From Thiohalophilus sp. (GTDB lineage Bacteria; Pseudomonadota; Gammaproteobacteria; UBA6429; Thiohalophilaceae): a stretch of DNA of 64,000 nucleotides. Below, in pieces: positions 45,638-53,801 of this stretch. The notes under the pieces were generated by a model. The model saw nothing but the letters and a program-made list of their open reading frames with translations, was not told the DNA's origin and searched no databases. A program made the translations under genes and the position numbers. Each line of letters opens with the position of its first letter. The stretch's first letter is position 1. The stretch is taken from assembly GCF_034521165.1 (NCBI RefSeq), contig NZ_JAXHMV010000001.1:124001-188000 (forward strand). The letters run 5' to 3'.

Positions 45638-47530
45638 ATGACAGTCGACGCCCATAAAGAGACCCTCAGTTTCCAGACCGAGGTCAAGCAGCTGCTGCAG
45701 CTGATGATCCACTCGCTCTACTCCAACAAGGAGATTTTCCTGCGCGAGCTCATCTCCAACGGTTCCGATGCCTGTGACAAGCTGCGCTTCGAGGCCCTGT
45801 CCGATGATGCGCTGTACGAAGGCGATACCGACCTCAAGTTGCGCATCGATTACGACAAGGAAGCGCGCACCCTTACCGTGACGGACAACGGGATCGGCAT
45901 GAACCGTCAGGAAGTGATGGACAACATCGGTACCATCGCCAGCTCCGGCACCCGCAAGTTTCTCGAGGCCCTCTCCGAAGACCAGTCCAAAAGCGCCCAG
46001 CTGATCGGTCAGTTCGGGGTGGGGTTCTACTCCTCCTTCATCGTTGCCGACCGGGTGACCGTCGAGACCCGCCGCGCCGGCCTGGGGGCCGAACACGGCG
46101 TGCGCTGGGAGTCCGCTGGCGAGGGGGAATACACCCTCGAGACCATCGCGCGGCCCGAACGCGGCACCAGCGTGACCCTGCATCTGTGCGAGGATGCCGA
46201 GGAGTTTCTGGACGACTTCCAGCTGCGCAGCATCATCAAGAAGTACTCCGATCATATCTCCCTGCCGATTTTGATGGCCAAACGGGACGAGGAGGGCAAG
46301 CCCACCGACGAACTGGAGACGGTGAACAAGGCCTCGGCTCTGTGGACTCGCTCACGGGGCGAGATTAGCGACGAGGAATACACCGAGTTTTACAAGCACG
46401 TGGCCCATGACTTCGAAGATCCCCTCACCTGGTTGCATAACAAAGTCGAGGGAACCCAGTCCTATACCACGCTGTTCTATATCCCGAAGCGCGCGCCGTT
46501 CGATCTCTATGATCGCGACAAGCGCTACGGTATCAAGCTGTACGTCAAGCGCGTATTCATCATGGACGACGCCGAGCAGCTGATGCCCAACTACCTGCGC
46601 TTCGTGCGCGGCGTGGTCGACTCGGACGATCTGCCGCTCAACGTCTCGCGCGAGATTCTGCAGCGCAATCGCCAGATCGATACCATTCGCAACGGCTCGG
46701 TGAAAAAGATCCTGGCCCATCTGGAAAAACTGGCCCAGGACGAGCCGGAGAAATACAGCGAGTTCTGGCAGGCCTTCGGCAATGTGCTCAAGGAAGGGCC
46801 GGCCGAGGATTTTGGCAACAAGGAGAAGATCGCCAAACTGTTCCGTTTCGCCTCCACGCATAACGACAGCGATGTACAGAACGTCTCACTGGACGAGTAC
46901 CTCGATCGCATGCAGGACAAGCAGGAGAAGATCTACTACATCACCGCCGAAAGCTATGCCGCGGCCAAAAACAGTCCCCATCTGGAGCTGTTCCGCAAGA
47001 AAGGCATCGAAGTTCTGCTGATGTACGATCGCGTCGATGAATGGATGATGTCCTTCATGGACGAATACAACGGCAAGCCGTTCGTCTCCGTCGCCAAGGG
47101 CGCGCTGGATCTCGGCGAACTGGAAGACAAGGAAGAGAAGGAAAAGGTCGAAAAAGCCGAAAAGGATTACAAGGATCTTCTGGAACGGATGCAAAACGTG
47201 CTCGAGGGCAAGGTCAAGGAAGTCAAGGTCTCCCATCGCCTGACCGACTCGCCCTCCTGCCTGGTGGTTTCGGAGAACGACATGGCCATGAGCATGCAAA
47301 AACTGCTCAAGCAGGCCGGCCATAATGTCCCCAACATCGAGCCGTCACTGGAGATTAACCCCGAGCATGCCCTGGTCAAACGGCTGCAGAACGTGGACGA
47401 CGACCAGCAGTTCAATGACTGGTCTTTGATCCTGTTCGAGCAGGCCATGCTCAGCGAAGGCGGCCAGCTCGAAGACCCGGTCGCCTACGTCAGCCGCGTC
47501 AACCGCCTGCTGCAGGAACTCGGCGGCTGA
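45638..47530 (+). CDS. htpG: Molecular chaperone HtpG (bacterial Hsp90)
   Basis: A full-length (630-residue) Hsp90 chaperone. N-terminal ATPase signatures: HSLYSNKEIFLRELISNGSDACDKLR, DNGIGM, GTIASSGTRKFLEAL and GQFGVGFYSSF; middle-domain FVRGVVDSDDLPLNVSREILQ with the catalytic Arg; C-terminal dimerisation region. No eukaryotic MEEVD tail. A perfect sigma32 promoter lies 58 bp upstream. Confidence 0.98.
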   Translation: MTVDAHKETLSFQTEVKQLLQLMIHSLYSNKEIFLRELISNGSDACDKLRFEALSDDALYEGDTDLKLRIDYDKEARTLTVTDNGIGMNRQEVMDNIGTIASSGTRKFLEALSEDQSKSAQLIGQFGVGFYSSFIVADRVTVETRRAGLGAEHGVRWESAGEGEYTLETIARPERGTSVTLHLCEDAEEFLDDFQLRSIIKKYSDHISLPILMAKRDEEGKPTDELETVNKASALWTRSRGEISDEEYTEFYKHVAHDFEDPLTWLHNKVEGTQSYTTLFYIPKRAPFDLYDRDKRYGIKLYVKRVFIMDDAEQLMPNYLRFVRGVVDSDDLPLNVSREILQRNRQIDTIRNGSVKKILAHLEKLAQDEPEKYSEFWQAFGNVLKEGPAEDFGNKEKIAKLFRFASTHNDSDVQNVSLDEYLDRMQDKQEKIYYITAESYAAAKNSPHLELFRKKGIEVLLMYDRVDEWMMSFMDEYNGKPFVSVAKGALDLGELEDKEEKEKVEKAEKDYKDLLERMQNVLEGKVKEVKVSHRLTDSPSCLVVSENDMAMSMQKLLKQAGHNVPNIEPSLEINPEHALVKRLQNVDDDQQFNDWSLILFEQAMLSEGGQLEDPVAYVSRVNRLLQELGG

Positions 47531-47605
47531 AACTGTCATCCCGGCGCAAGCCGGGATCCAATCTCTCTACAAACGCCCACCGCCGGGTTCCGGCCTCGTC
47601 TGGAT

Positions 47606-47684
47606 TTTTATAAAAGCGTTACCACGAAGACTCGAAGGCACGAAGGAAAAATGAATACACTTCGAGACTTCGTGTCTTCGTGGT
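47606..47684. repeat. Inverted ACCACGAAGACTCGAAG element
   Basis: ACCACGAAG... at 47621-47645 pairs with its inverse at 47660-47684 around a 14-bp loop. The flank TTTTTATAAAAGCGTT parallels the copy at 37344. Confidence 0.8.
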
Positions 47685-47708
47685 AAAAAAACAGTCCGAC
47701 AGACAGAA

Positions 47709-47740
47709 TGTCAGGTAGCGCTGCGCACAACCTGACCTGC
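47709..47740. repeat. REP-like unit (inverse of 25374-25405)
   Basis: TGTCAGGTAGCGCTGCGCAC, followed by AACCTGACCTGC, matches the reverse complement of 25374-25405 with a few changes. Confidence 0.75.
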
Positions 47741-47745
47741 ATCTG

Positions 47746-47787
47746 GCACTCGGAACTCAGCACTTAGAACTCAGCACTCAGCACCTG
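47746..47787. repeat. Tandem CTCAGCACT heptad-like repeats
   Basis: CGGAACTCAGCACTTAGAAC is followed by CTCAGCACTCAGCAC, several short direct copies in a row. Function unknown. Confidence 0.6.
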
Positions 47788-47798
47788 CCCGCAGGGCA

Positions 47799-47903
47799 TC
47801 AGGCAATCACATTCGATACCACGATCAAAAACACCATAAACCCGAACAACACCAGCACCGTCTTGCCGACGTTCATGGCAATACCTTTGTCACCCTGTTG
47901 CAT
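47799..47903 (-). CDS. 34-residue membrane miniprotein
   Basis: The frame from ATG 47903 encodes 34 residues: a polar start MQQGDKGIAMNVGKTV and one membrane helix VLVLFGFMVFLIVVSNVIA. AGGAGTG lies 6 bp before the ATG, an excellent ribosome site. A perfect FNR/Anr box lies 60 bp further upstream. It looks like a small subunit or regulator of a membrane complex used at low oxygen, by analogy with CydX-like miniproteins; partner unknown. Confidence 0.7.
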   Translation of the reverse strand: MQQGDKGIAMNVGKTVLVLFGFMVFLIVVSNVIA

Positions 47904-47940
47904 GATTCACTCCTGGGTAGTTTGCGATGACAAAGCTTTA

Positions 47941-47957
47941 CTGCGCTAAAAGCAGGC
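47941..47957. repeat. Second copy of CTGCGCTAAAAGCAGGC
   Basis: Identical to 42006-42022. Here it lies between the FNR box and the 34-residue gene start, in the presumed -10 to -30 part of the promoter. Confidence 0.6.
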
Positions 47958-47962
47958 CGGGT

Positions 47963-47976
47963 TTGATCCGGATCAA
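47963..47976 (-). promoter_or_regulatory. FNR/Anr-type operator
   Basis: TTGATCCGGATCAA is a perfect TTGAT-N4-ATCAA palindrome. With the usual -41.5 placing, the start of minus-strand transcription would be near 47928, with TAAAGC (47934-47939) as a -10 element, leading into the 34-residue gene. Confidence 0.7.
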
Positions 47977-48170
47977 ATTCTATTAAATTAAGAAATTCAG
48001 TGGATTCTGATAGATAGATGTCGGTTTGTGTGACATCCCCGAACAGGACGGGAAGGCAAAATTAAATTACCGGAATACACGGGCACAGGCTCAAGAGGTC
48101 AGAAGGGGGCTTTCGGTCCAGGTTACCTTGAACCAAATACCTTCTGCGCCCTTTGCGCCTCTGCGGTAAA

Positions 48171-48209
48171 AAATAAAAACGCGCCGCGATCGTTCGATCG
48201 CGGCGCGTT
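48171..48209 (-). terminator. Strong terminator of rrf2 gene
   Basis: The 15-bp arm 48178-48192 is exactly complementary to 48195-48209; read on the minus strand, the stem is followed by TTTTTATTTTTT. It lies 20 bp beyond the stop. Confidence 0.93.
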
Positions 48210-48229
48210 GATTTCGACTCGAACTGTTG

Positions 48230-48658
48230 TCAGGCCGCCTGGCTAGACTTGTCGCCGGACTGTTTCTTGTCCGCTTCGTGAATATCCCGCAGGCTGACGC
48301 TGCTCAGGTAGTCATAGACCATATTGGACAGCTGTTGCCACAGGTGGGCGCTTTCCGGGGCGCCGTGGCCGGTGGGGACATTGTCTTTGGCTTTCTCTTT
48401 TTCCGGCAGGTCGATTGCCTTGACGATGTCGCCGACGGAGATCTCGTCGATGGACTTGTTCAATACATAACCGCCGCCGGGGCCGCGCACGCTGCGTACC
48501 AGCCCGTGCTTGCGCAGCAAGGCAAAAATCTGTTCCAGATAGGAGATGGAGATGTTCTGTGTGTGCGCCAGATAGGCCAGCGTGACCGGCCGGTCGGGGC
48601 TCATCGTCAGTTCCAGCATGGCCTTGGCGGCGTAGTCTGCTCGTGATGAAAGTTTCAT
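48230..48658 (-). CDS. Rrf2 family regulator without cysteines
   Basis: A 142-residue winged-helix regulator (MKLSSRADYAAKAMLELTM; ISISYLEQIFALLRKHGLVRSVRGPGGGYVL), like IscR in its DNA-binding half. The Cys-x5-Cys-x5-Cys ligand region of IscR is replaced by EKEKAKDNVPTGHGAPESAHLW; the protein has no cysteine at all, so it cannot bind an Fe-S cluster the IscR way. ATG 48658 has AGAGG upstream; longer frames extend into the promoter. Not linked to isc genes here. Confidence 0.85.
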   Translation of the reverse strand: MKLSSRADYAAKAMLELTMSPDRPVTLAYLAHTQNISISYLEQIFALLRKHGLVRSVRGPGGGYVLNKSIDEISVGDIVKAIDLPEKEKAKDNVPTGHGAPESAHLWQQLSNMVYDYLSSVSLRDIHEADKKQSGDKSSQAA

Positions 48659-48988
48659 GGTTTGGCCTCTTGATGGTTTGGGTTCGTTCTCGGTCTCTAC
48701 AATTGACTTGGTAAACAACTTAGGATTATTCCCCCAGCTTGACAATGTGTATGCTGTGAACAATTGTAAATTTCAACCTTGTTGCTCATACGGGAAATTA
48801 TAAATTATCAATATAAAACAACAACTTGAAATCAGTCGTATGTTATATTGACGGCAATTTCTTAGGCACATAAAAATCCGGATGGTTCCACTGTGCCGTG
48901 TGCGTGCCGCTCGCTGGTATAGTAGGGGCCGACCGCCGGCCGGGCGGCGGTCGGCTTCTTCCCCGGCACCAAATACAGGCGAATTGAT
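48659..48988. other. 330-bp divergent region between rrf2 and Lon-like genes
   Basis: It must hold the rrf2 promoter (minus) and the protease promoter (plus). TATAGT at 48918-48923 is a possible -10 box for the protease. The middle part (48770-48870) is AT-rich. A strong GC hairpin follows at 48928. Confidence 0.5.
48928..48955 (+). promoter_or_regulatory. Leader hairpin of Lon-like protease gene
   Basis: GCCGACCGCCG (48928-48938) pairs with CGGCGGTCGGC (48945-48955), an 11-bp stem followed by TTCTTCC, directly after the possible -10 box and 33 bp before the start codon. It may stabilise or attenuate the message. Confidence 0.5.
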
Positions 48989-51424
48989 TTGATACAGGCA
49001 CTCGACGCGGACGCGCTTTATACCCCCTGTGACCCGGACCGGTTCGGGTTCAAAAGCACGGCGGAACTGGCGGATCTGGACGGGTTGCTGGGCCAGGATC
49101 GGGCCGAGGAGGCCCTTCAGTTTGGTCTGGGGATCCGCCGGCACGGCTATAACCTGTTCGTGCTCGGCCCCAGTGGGATGGGCAAACACACCATGGTGCA
49201 CCAGTTCCTGCACCAGTGTGCGGCTGAAGAGCTGGTTGCCCGGGACTGGATCTATGTAGCCAATTTTTCCCATCCGGAAAAACCGCGCGCCATCGAACTG
49301 GCCGCCGGGCGGGGCAGCGCGTTTGACCGTGACATGCGTCAGCTGGTGGAAGATTTGCGTTCGGCGATCCCCAATGCGTTCGAAACCGAGCAATATCACG
49401 CCCGGCTGCAGGAGTTGCACGAAAGTTTCCAGGAGCGCTCGCGGGCAGTGTTTGCCGAACTGGCCGAGGAGGCGGAAAAGCACGGGGTTACCGTGGTGCG
49501 CGCCCGGGAGCGGGACGAATTCAGTTTTGTGCCGCTCAAGGACGAGCGTCCGATCAAAAGCGAAGAATACGAGGCATTGCCGGAAGAAGAACAGCAGCGC
49601 CTGTCGGCAGTGATCACCAGCCTGGAAGACAAGCTGCGCGGGATTCTCCATCAGCGCAGTCAATGGCAACGGGAGTTGCGCGAGGCGATCAAGACGCTCA
49701 ATCGTGAAGTCGGCATGTTTGCGGTCGGCCACCTGATCGAAGACCTGCGCGAGAAATATAACGATGTCGCAGCGATCAACGATTACCTCTCCGAAGTGCA
49801 GGAGGATGTGATTGACAACCTCAATGCCTTCCGCGATGAAGAGGAAGAAGTGGTGATGTGGGAGACCGGCAAGGCCGAGCAGTCGTTCCGGCGTTACCAG
49901 GTCAATGTCCTGGTGGATCACAGTGAGGCAGCGGGAGCGCCGGTGGTCTACGAGGATCTGCCCATTTTTCAGAACCTGATCGGGCGGATCGAATATGTCT
50001 CGCAGATGGGGACGCTGGTCACCGATTACATGTTGATCCGATCCGGCGCGCTGCATCGTGCCAACGGCGGTTATCTGGTGCTCGATGCCCATAAACTTTT
50101 GACCCAGCCGTTTGCCTGGGAAGCTCTCAAGCGCGTGCTCTATGCCGGCGAGATCCATATCGAGTCACCGGCGGAAATGTACAGCATGATCAGCACCGTG
50201 AGTCTGGAGCCGGAACCGATCCCGTTGAACGTCAAGGTGGTGCTGGTTGGCGAACGCTATCTCTATTATCTGTTGCAGGCTTACGATCCCGATTTTGCCG
50301 AGTTGTTCAAGGTCCAGGCCGATTTTGAAAACAGTCTCGACAGTAATGACGATAACCAGAATCGTTATGCCCGCCTGCTGGCGACCCTGGTGCGCAAGGA
50401 TCAGCTACTGCATTTTGATCGCGATGCGGTCGCCAGGGTGATCGAGCACAGCCGGCGTGCGGTTGAAGATACCCAAAGGCTGTCGGTACATATGCGCAGC
50501 ATCAACGATCTGTTGCAGGAAGCCGATTACTGGGCCCGTCAGGGGGGGCGTGAACTGGTCAGCCGTGCCGATGTGCAACAGGCGATCGACAAGCAGATCT
50601 ATCGCTCCGATCGGGTCCAGCGACGCATCGTCGAGGAGATCCGGCGCGGAACGTTGTTGATCGATACTGCCGGGGCGGTGACTGCCCAGGTCAATGCCCT
50701 GGTCATCAGCGAACTGGGTCGCTTTGCTTTCGGTCACCCCAGTCGTGTCACCGCCACGGTACGCGTCGGCGAGGGTGAAGTGGTGGATATCGAGCGCGAA
50801 GTGGAGCTCGGCGGGGCGATTCACTCCAAGGGCGTGATGATCCTGACGGCCTATCTGGCCGCGCGCTTTGCCGGCAACAAGCCGCTGTCCCTGGCGGCGA
50901 CCCTGGTGTTCGAACAGAACTACGGCGGCATCGAGGGGGACAGCGCCACCATCGCCGAACTGTGCGCCCTGTTGTCCGCGCTGGCGAATATCCCGGTACG
51001 CCAGTCACTGGCGGTGACCGGTTCGGCCAACCAGCGAGGCCAGGTACAGCCGGTCGGCGGGATTAATGAGAAAATCGAAGGCTTCTTCGATGCCTGCCAG
51101 GCCATCGGACTCAATGGCGAACAGGGCGTGGTGATTCCCTCCACCAATGTCGAGCATCTCATGCTGCGGGAGGATGTCGTGGCCGCCGCCCGCGAAGGCC
51201 GGTTTCATATCTACCCGGTGAGTACCGTGGACGAGGCAATCGAAGTACTGACCGGCGTTACCGCCGGCGAGGCCGATGCCCGGGGTGAATACCCGCCAGA
51301 GTCGGTGAACTATCAAGTCAAACAGCGACTCGAGGATTTCGCCGAAACCCGCCACGAGTTCGCCAAGCCGGGCGATGAAGACCAGGACGAGGATGCCAAA
51401 GACAAGGACGATGATGCATCCTGA
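48989..51424 (+). CDS. Lon-like ATP-dependent protease (AAA/S16)
   Basis: An 811-residue protein of the LonB-like/YcbZ group. It has Walker A LGPSGMGKHTM (about residue 60), a long coiled insertion (residues 150-270), Walker B-like GGYLVLDAHKLL, and a C-terminal S16 protease domain with the catalytic Ser in VTGSANQRGQVQPVGGINEK and Lys within the same stretch plus HSKGVMILTAYLAARF. It lacks the N-terminal Lon substrate domain. The start is a TTG at 48989, the only candidate giving the family N-terminus (LYTPCDPDRFGFKSTAEL). The acidic tail (DEDQDEDAKDKDDDAS) is unusual. Confidence 0.88.
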   Translation: MIQALDADALYTPCDPDRFGFKSTAELADLDGLLGQDRAEEALQFGLGIRRHGYNLFVLGPSGMGKHTMVHQFLHQCAAEELVARDWIYVANFSHPEKPRAIELAAGRGSAFDRDMRQLVEDLRSAIPNAFETEQYHARLQELHESFQERSRAVFAELAEEAEKHGVTVVRARERDEFSFVPLKDERPIKSEEYEALPEEEQQRLSAVITSLEDKLRGILHQRSQWQRELREAIKTLNREVGMFAVGHLIEDLREKYNDVAAINDYLSEVQEDVIDNLNAFRDEEEEVVMWETGKAEQSFRRYQVNVLVDHSEAAGAPVVYEDLPIFQNLIGRIEYVSQMGTLVTDYMLIRSGALHRANGGYLVLDAHKLLTQPFAWEALKRVLYAGEIHIESPAEMYSMISTVSLEPEPIPLNVKVVLVGERYLYYLLQAYDPDFAELFKVQADFENSLDSNDDNQNRYARLLATLVRKDQLLHFDRDAVARVIEHSRRAVEDTQRLSVHMRSINDLLQEADYWARQGGRELVSRADVQQAIDKQIYRSDRVQRRIVEEIRRGTLLIDTAGAVTAQVNALVISELGRFAFGHPSRVTATVRVGEGEVVDIEREVELGGAIHSKGVMILTAYLAARFAGNKPLSLAATLVFEQNYGGIEGDSATIAELCALLSALANIPVRQSLAVTGSANQRGQVQPVGGINEKIEGFFDACQAIGLNGEQGVVIPSTNVEHLMLREDVVAAAREGRFHIYPVSTVDEAIEVLTGVTAGEADARGEYPPESVNYQVKQRLEDFAETRHEFAKPGDEDQDEDAKDKDDDAS

Positions 51425-51556
51425 TCCCGGGATCAGGATCTGCGGTGATCTGAATCGATAAAGACACTACAAAGCGCAGGCTTGAAATCGCTCTGGCGGG
51501 GCCCATAACCTTGACACATTTGATTTATTCAACCCAGACATTCACGGAGTCAGCGC

Positions 51557-51865
51557 ATGAGCATGCAAACGGTCATTGAGGAAAAATTATCCCGGCAGAT
51601 TCATCCTTCCCATCTGCAGGTGATCAACGAAAGTGATAACCACAATGTGCCGCCGGGCTCCGAATCCCACTTCAAGGTGGTGATCGTCTCCGACAGCTTT
51701 GACGGCAAGCCGCTGATCGCCCGCCACCGGATGATCAACGAGGTGCTGGCCGATGAACTGCAGAACAACATCCATGCCCTGGCGTTGCATACCTACGCAC
51801 CGGACGAGTGGCAGGAAACCGGCCAGGCGCCCGATTCACCGCCGTGTCACGGTGGGGGTAAATAA
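51557..51865 (+). CDS. bolA: BolA family protein
   Basis: A 102-residue protein with the BolA fold: IEEKLSRQIHPSHLQVINESDNHNV, then SHFKVVIVSDSFDGKPLIARHRMINEVLADEL and HALALHTYAPDEW. The conserved His of RHRMI is present. BolA proteins bind monothiol glutaredoxins and [2Fe-2S] clusters or act as regulators. Start ATG 51557 with CGGAG upstream. Confidence 0.9.
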   Translation: MSMQTVIEEKLSRQIHPSHLQVINESDNHNVPPGSESHFKVVIVSDSFDGKPLIARHRMINEVLADELQNNIHALALHTYAPDEWQETGQAPDSPPCHGGGK

Positions 51866-51869
51866 GGTA

Positions 51870-51976
51870 CCAGGTGCTAGTTACCAGGGGCTAGTAACAG
51901 CAAACTGTTCGGCTCGTAAGGTTGCAAGGAAAGGGGCCGATGCAGGGTTTTTTCTAGCTGCTAGCCCCTAGAGACT
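51870..51976. repeat. CTAG-rich imperfect inverted repeat
   Basis: Six CTAG tetramers occur in about 105 bp (GTGCTAGTTACCAGGGGCTAG on one side; CTAGCTGCTAGCCCCTAGAG and ACTAGCC on the other), forming an imperfect inverted repeat between bolA and ycgL. Confidence 0.7.
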
Positions 51977-52228
51977 AGCCACTGATTTATCTCCAGGCGG
52001 CATTTGCAGGTAAAAACCCTGTTCTTCTATCGCGGCGATCACCTCGGCGCCGGTACAGCGCGCGAGCTGGCGTTCCGGTGTCAGCGCCAGTTCCAGAAAT
52101 CGTTCGGTTTCGCCCAGCAGGTTCAGTATATTCTCCGGCACGGCGGACCAGTCATCTTCCCCGGACAGGTAGACGTATAAACCCGGTTTGCGTCGGCTGC
52201 GATAGACGTAGCAGTTGATCGGGTTCAA
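51968..52228 (-). CDS. YcgL domain protein
   Basis: An 86-residue protein with the YcgL pattern: CYVYRSRRKPGLYVYLSGEDDWSAVPENIL at the start and ALTPERQLARCTGAEVIAAIEEQGFYLQMPP at the end. The function of the family is not known. Its ATG overlaps the stop of the next gene upstream by 4 bp, so they form an operon. Confidence 0.85.
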   Translation of the reverse strand: MNPINCYVYRSRRKPGLYVYLSGEDDWSAVPENILNLLGETERFLELALTPERQLARCTGAEVIAAIEEQGFYLQMPPGDKSVASL

Positions 52229-52923
52229 TTGAGGGTGACCTGCGCGGTGGCATCGGCCAGCGCCGTTTCAATCTGCTGCAACCGCTGTTGTGCCCCGGGC
52301 AGGGTGTGGCCCTGTTGTTGCGTGTTTTCCAGCAGGGTTCTCGCGTCCTGATAGATCGTACTGAGTTGTTCGGCATCGAACAGTTGTAATGCTGTTTGGA
52401 CCGCCTGTTCCGATTCGCTCAGTAACGCGGGGACCAGCTCATGCTGCTCGATGGGTGAGTCGGGCAGGATGATGTCGGCCACAAACACTTCGTCGGCGAG
52501 TCGGTTATGCAGCTGGCGGGCCTGTTCTTCCTCGTCCAGCTTGTTCAGAGCGACCGGATCGTTGGCGGCCCCCTGACGCACGGCGATCATAATGACCTGT
52601 ACCAGTTTGTTCACCGCCTGTTTGATCTCGCTGTGATCGCCGGGCAGGGCGCAACACTGGACATAACATTGATCCAGCCGTTCCTTGATATCCAGAATGA
52701 CATCGCTGTCACTGCTGGGTTGCAGCTCTACCGCTTCCTGAACCAGATCACGGAAATAGCGCAGAAAATGATTGAGCTCGGTTTCATCCTGCTCGCGCGC
52801 CCGGGTGACCTGTTCGGCGTCGATACTGTTGCCATCCGGGAACAGGGGATTGCGGTACTTGCGCTGCAAGTGCCGTTCGCGGGGACCGGGCTGGCTGCTG
52901 AATTCAATCGACATGGTGTGCAT
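52225..52923 (-). CDS. Uncharacterised helical protein coupled to ycgL
   Basis: A 232-residue soluble protein, nearly all helix by composition (EQDETELNHFLRYFRDLVQEAVEL; LHNRLADEVFVADIILPD), with no signal peptide or membrane segment. I do not recognise it. It may start at ATG 52914 instead (MSIEFSSQ). It is translationally coupled to the ycgL gene. Confidence 0.65.
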   Translation of the reverse strand: MHTMSIEFSSQPGPRERHLQRKYRNPLFPDGNSIDAEQVTRAREQDETELNHFLRYFRDLVQEAVELQPSSDSDVILDIKERLDQCYVQCCALPGDHSEIKQAVNKLVQVIMIAVRQGAANDPVALNKLDEEEQARQLHNRLADEVFVADIILPDSPIEQHELVPALLSESEQAVQTALQLFDAEQLSTIYQDARTLLENTQQQGHTLPGAQQRLQQIETALADATAQVTLN

Positions 52924-53020
52924 GTTACGTCAGGCTTCGCCGCATTATAAAGCCATTTTCCGCCCCGGCGGGGAGGGGTCTGTTATTATTCTCGCCACAC
53001 GGTTGTGAGGGAATGGCCCC

Positions 53021-53734
53021 ATGTTATTTGAAGAACTGGATTATCGTGACACACCCCTCGGCGAGCTGAGTCTGCGCCGGCGTTATGATCCCCGGCTGGA
53101 AGCCGAAGTCTACGAAATCAAGCTGGGTGAGGATTTTCTCATGACCAGTCATTTCACCGCCTCGGAGATCGCCCTGGCCAATCTGGGGCTGGCCGAACTC
53201 GACGGGGCGGGACACGACGTGGTGGTCGGCGGACTGGGACTGGGCTACACCTCGCAGGCGGTGCTCGCGCATACGACCGTTCGCTCGCTGCTGAATGTCG
53301 AGGCGCTGGCGCCGGTGATCGACTGGCATCAGGCGGGACTGTTGCCGCTGGGGGACCTGTTACAGCGCGATCCGCGCAACCGGTTTGTGGCGGGCGATTT
53401 CTTCGCCCTGGCACACAGTGAGACCGGTTTCGATCCCGAACAGCCCGGCCGGCAATTCGACGCGATCCTGGTGGATATCGACCATGCGCCGGATCACCGG
53501 CTGGATGCGCAACACGACGACTTTTATCAACCCGATGGCCTGCGCGCGCTGGCGCAACATCTGCGCCCCGGTGGCGTGTTCGGGCTGTGGTCCAATGCGC
53601 CACCCGATCCCGCTTTTACCGACCAGCTGGCCGGCGTCTTCGCCGCGGCCCGTGCCGAGCCGGTAAGCTTTTACAATCCCTATCAGGAGCGGGACTTCAT
53701 CCAGAGCGTGTATCTGGCCCGTGTCGCGGGCTGA
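53021..53734 (+). CDS. Spermidine synthase-like methyltransferase-fold protein
   Basis: The 237-residue product has a Rossmann-type glycine motif (HDVVVGGLGLGYTSQAVLA), an acidic binding residue (RSLLNVEALAPVIDWH), and DAILVDIDHAPDHRLDAQH in place of the spermidine synthase catalytic loop. It matches short spermidine synthase-like proteins found in proteobacteria; the true substrate is unknown. Ends in a terminator shared with dsrC. Confidence 0.75.
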   Translation: MLFEELDYRDTPLGELSLRRRYDPRLEAEVYEIKLGEDFLMTSHFTASEIALANLGLAELDGAGHDVVVGGLGLGYTSQAVLAHTTVRSLLNVEALAPVIDWHQAGLLPLGDLLQRDPRNRFVAGDFFALAHSETGFDPEQPGRQFDAILVDIDHAPDHRLDAQHDDFYQPDGLRALAQHLRPGGVFGLWSNAPPDPAFTDQLAGVFAAARAEPVSFYNPYQERDFIQSVYLARVAG

Positions 53735-53750
53735 TTTTTCAAGCCACAAA

Positions 53751-53777
53751 AAAAGACCGGCATGATGCCGGTCTTTT
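53751..53777. terminator. Bidirectional terminator
   Basis: AAAAGACCGGC and GCCGGTCTTTT pair around ATGAT, giving T runs on both strands. It serves the convergent spermidine synthase-like gene and dsrC. Confidence 0.93.
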
Positions 53778-53801
53778 GTCCCGGGGAGTAACCTTGGGGG
53801 C

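Larger units (their letters stand above)
47531..47798. other. Intergenic region packed with repeats
   Basis: After htpG come a CACGAAG-type inverted element (47606-47684), a REP-like unit (47709-47740) and tandem CTCAGCACT units (47746-47787). No further gene was seen before the small minus-strand frame. Confidence 0.7.
47904..48229. other. 326-bp region: FNR box, repeat, terminator
   Basis: It holds the promoter of the 34-residue gene, the 17-bp repeat (47941-47957), an AT-rich stretch, a CGCAAAG-type repeat fragment (about 48130-48170) and the rrf2 terminator. No gene was found. Confidence 0.65.

Noticed and set aside
48773..50158. Long minus-strand open frame (461 codons) opposite the Lon-like gene
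   Set aside because: Antisense to AAA motifs; no motif of its own and no ribosome site.
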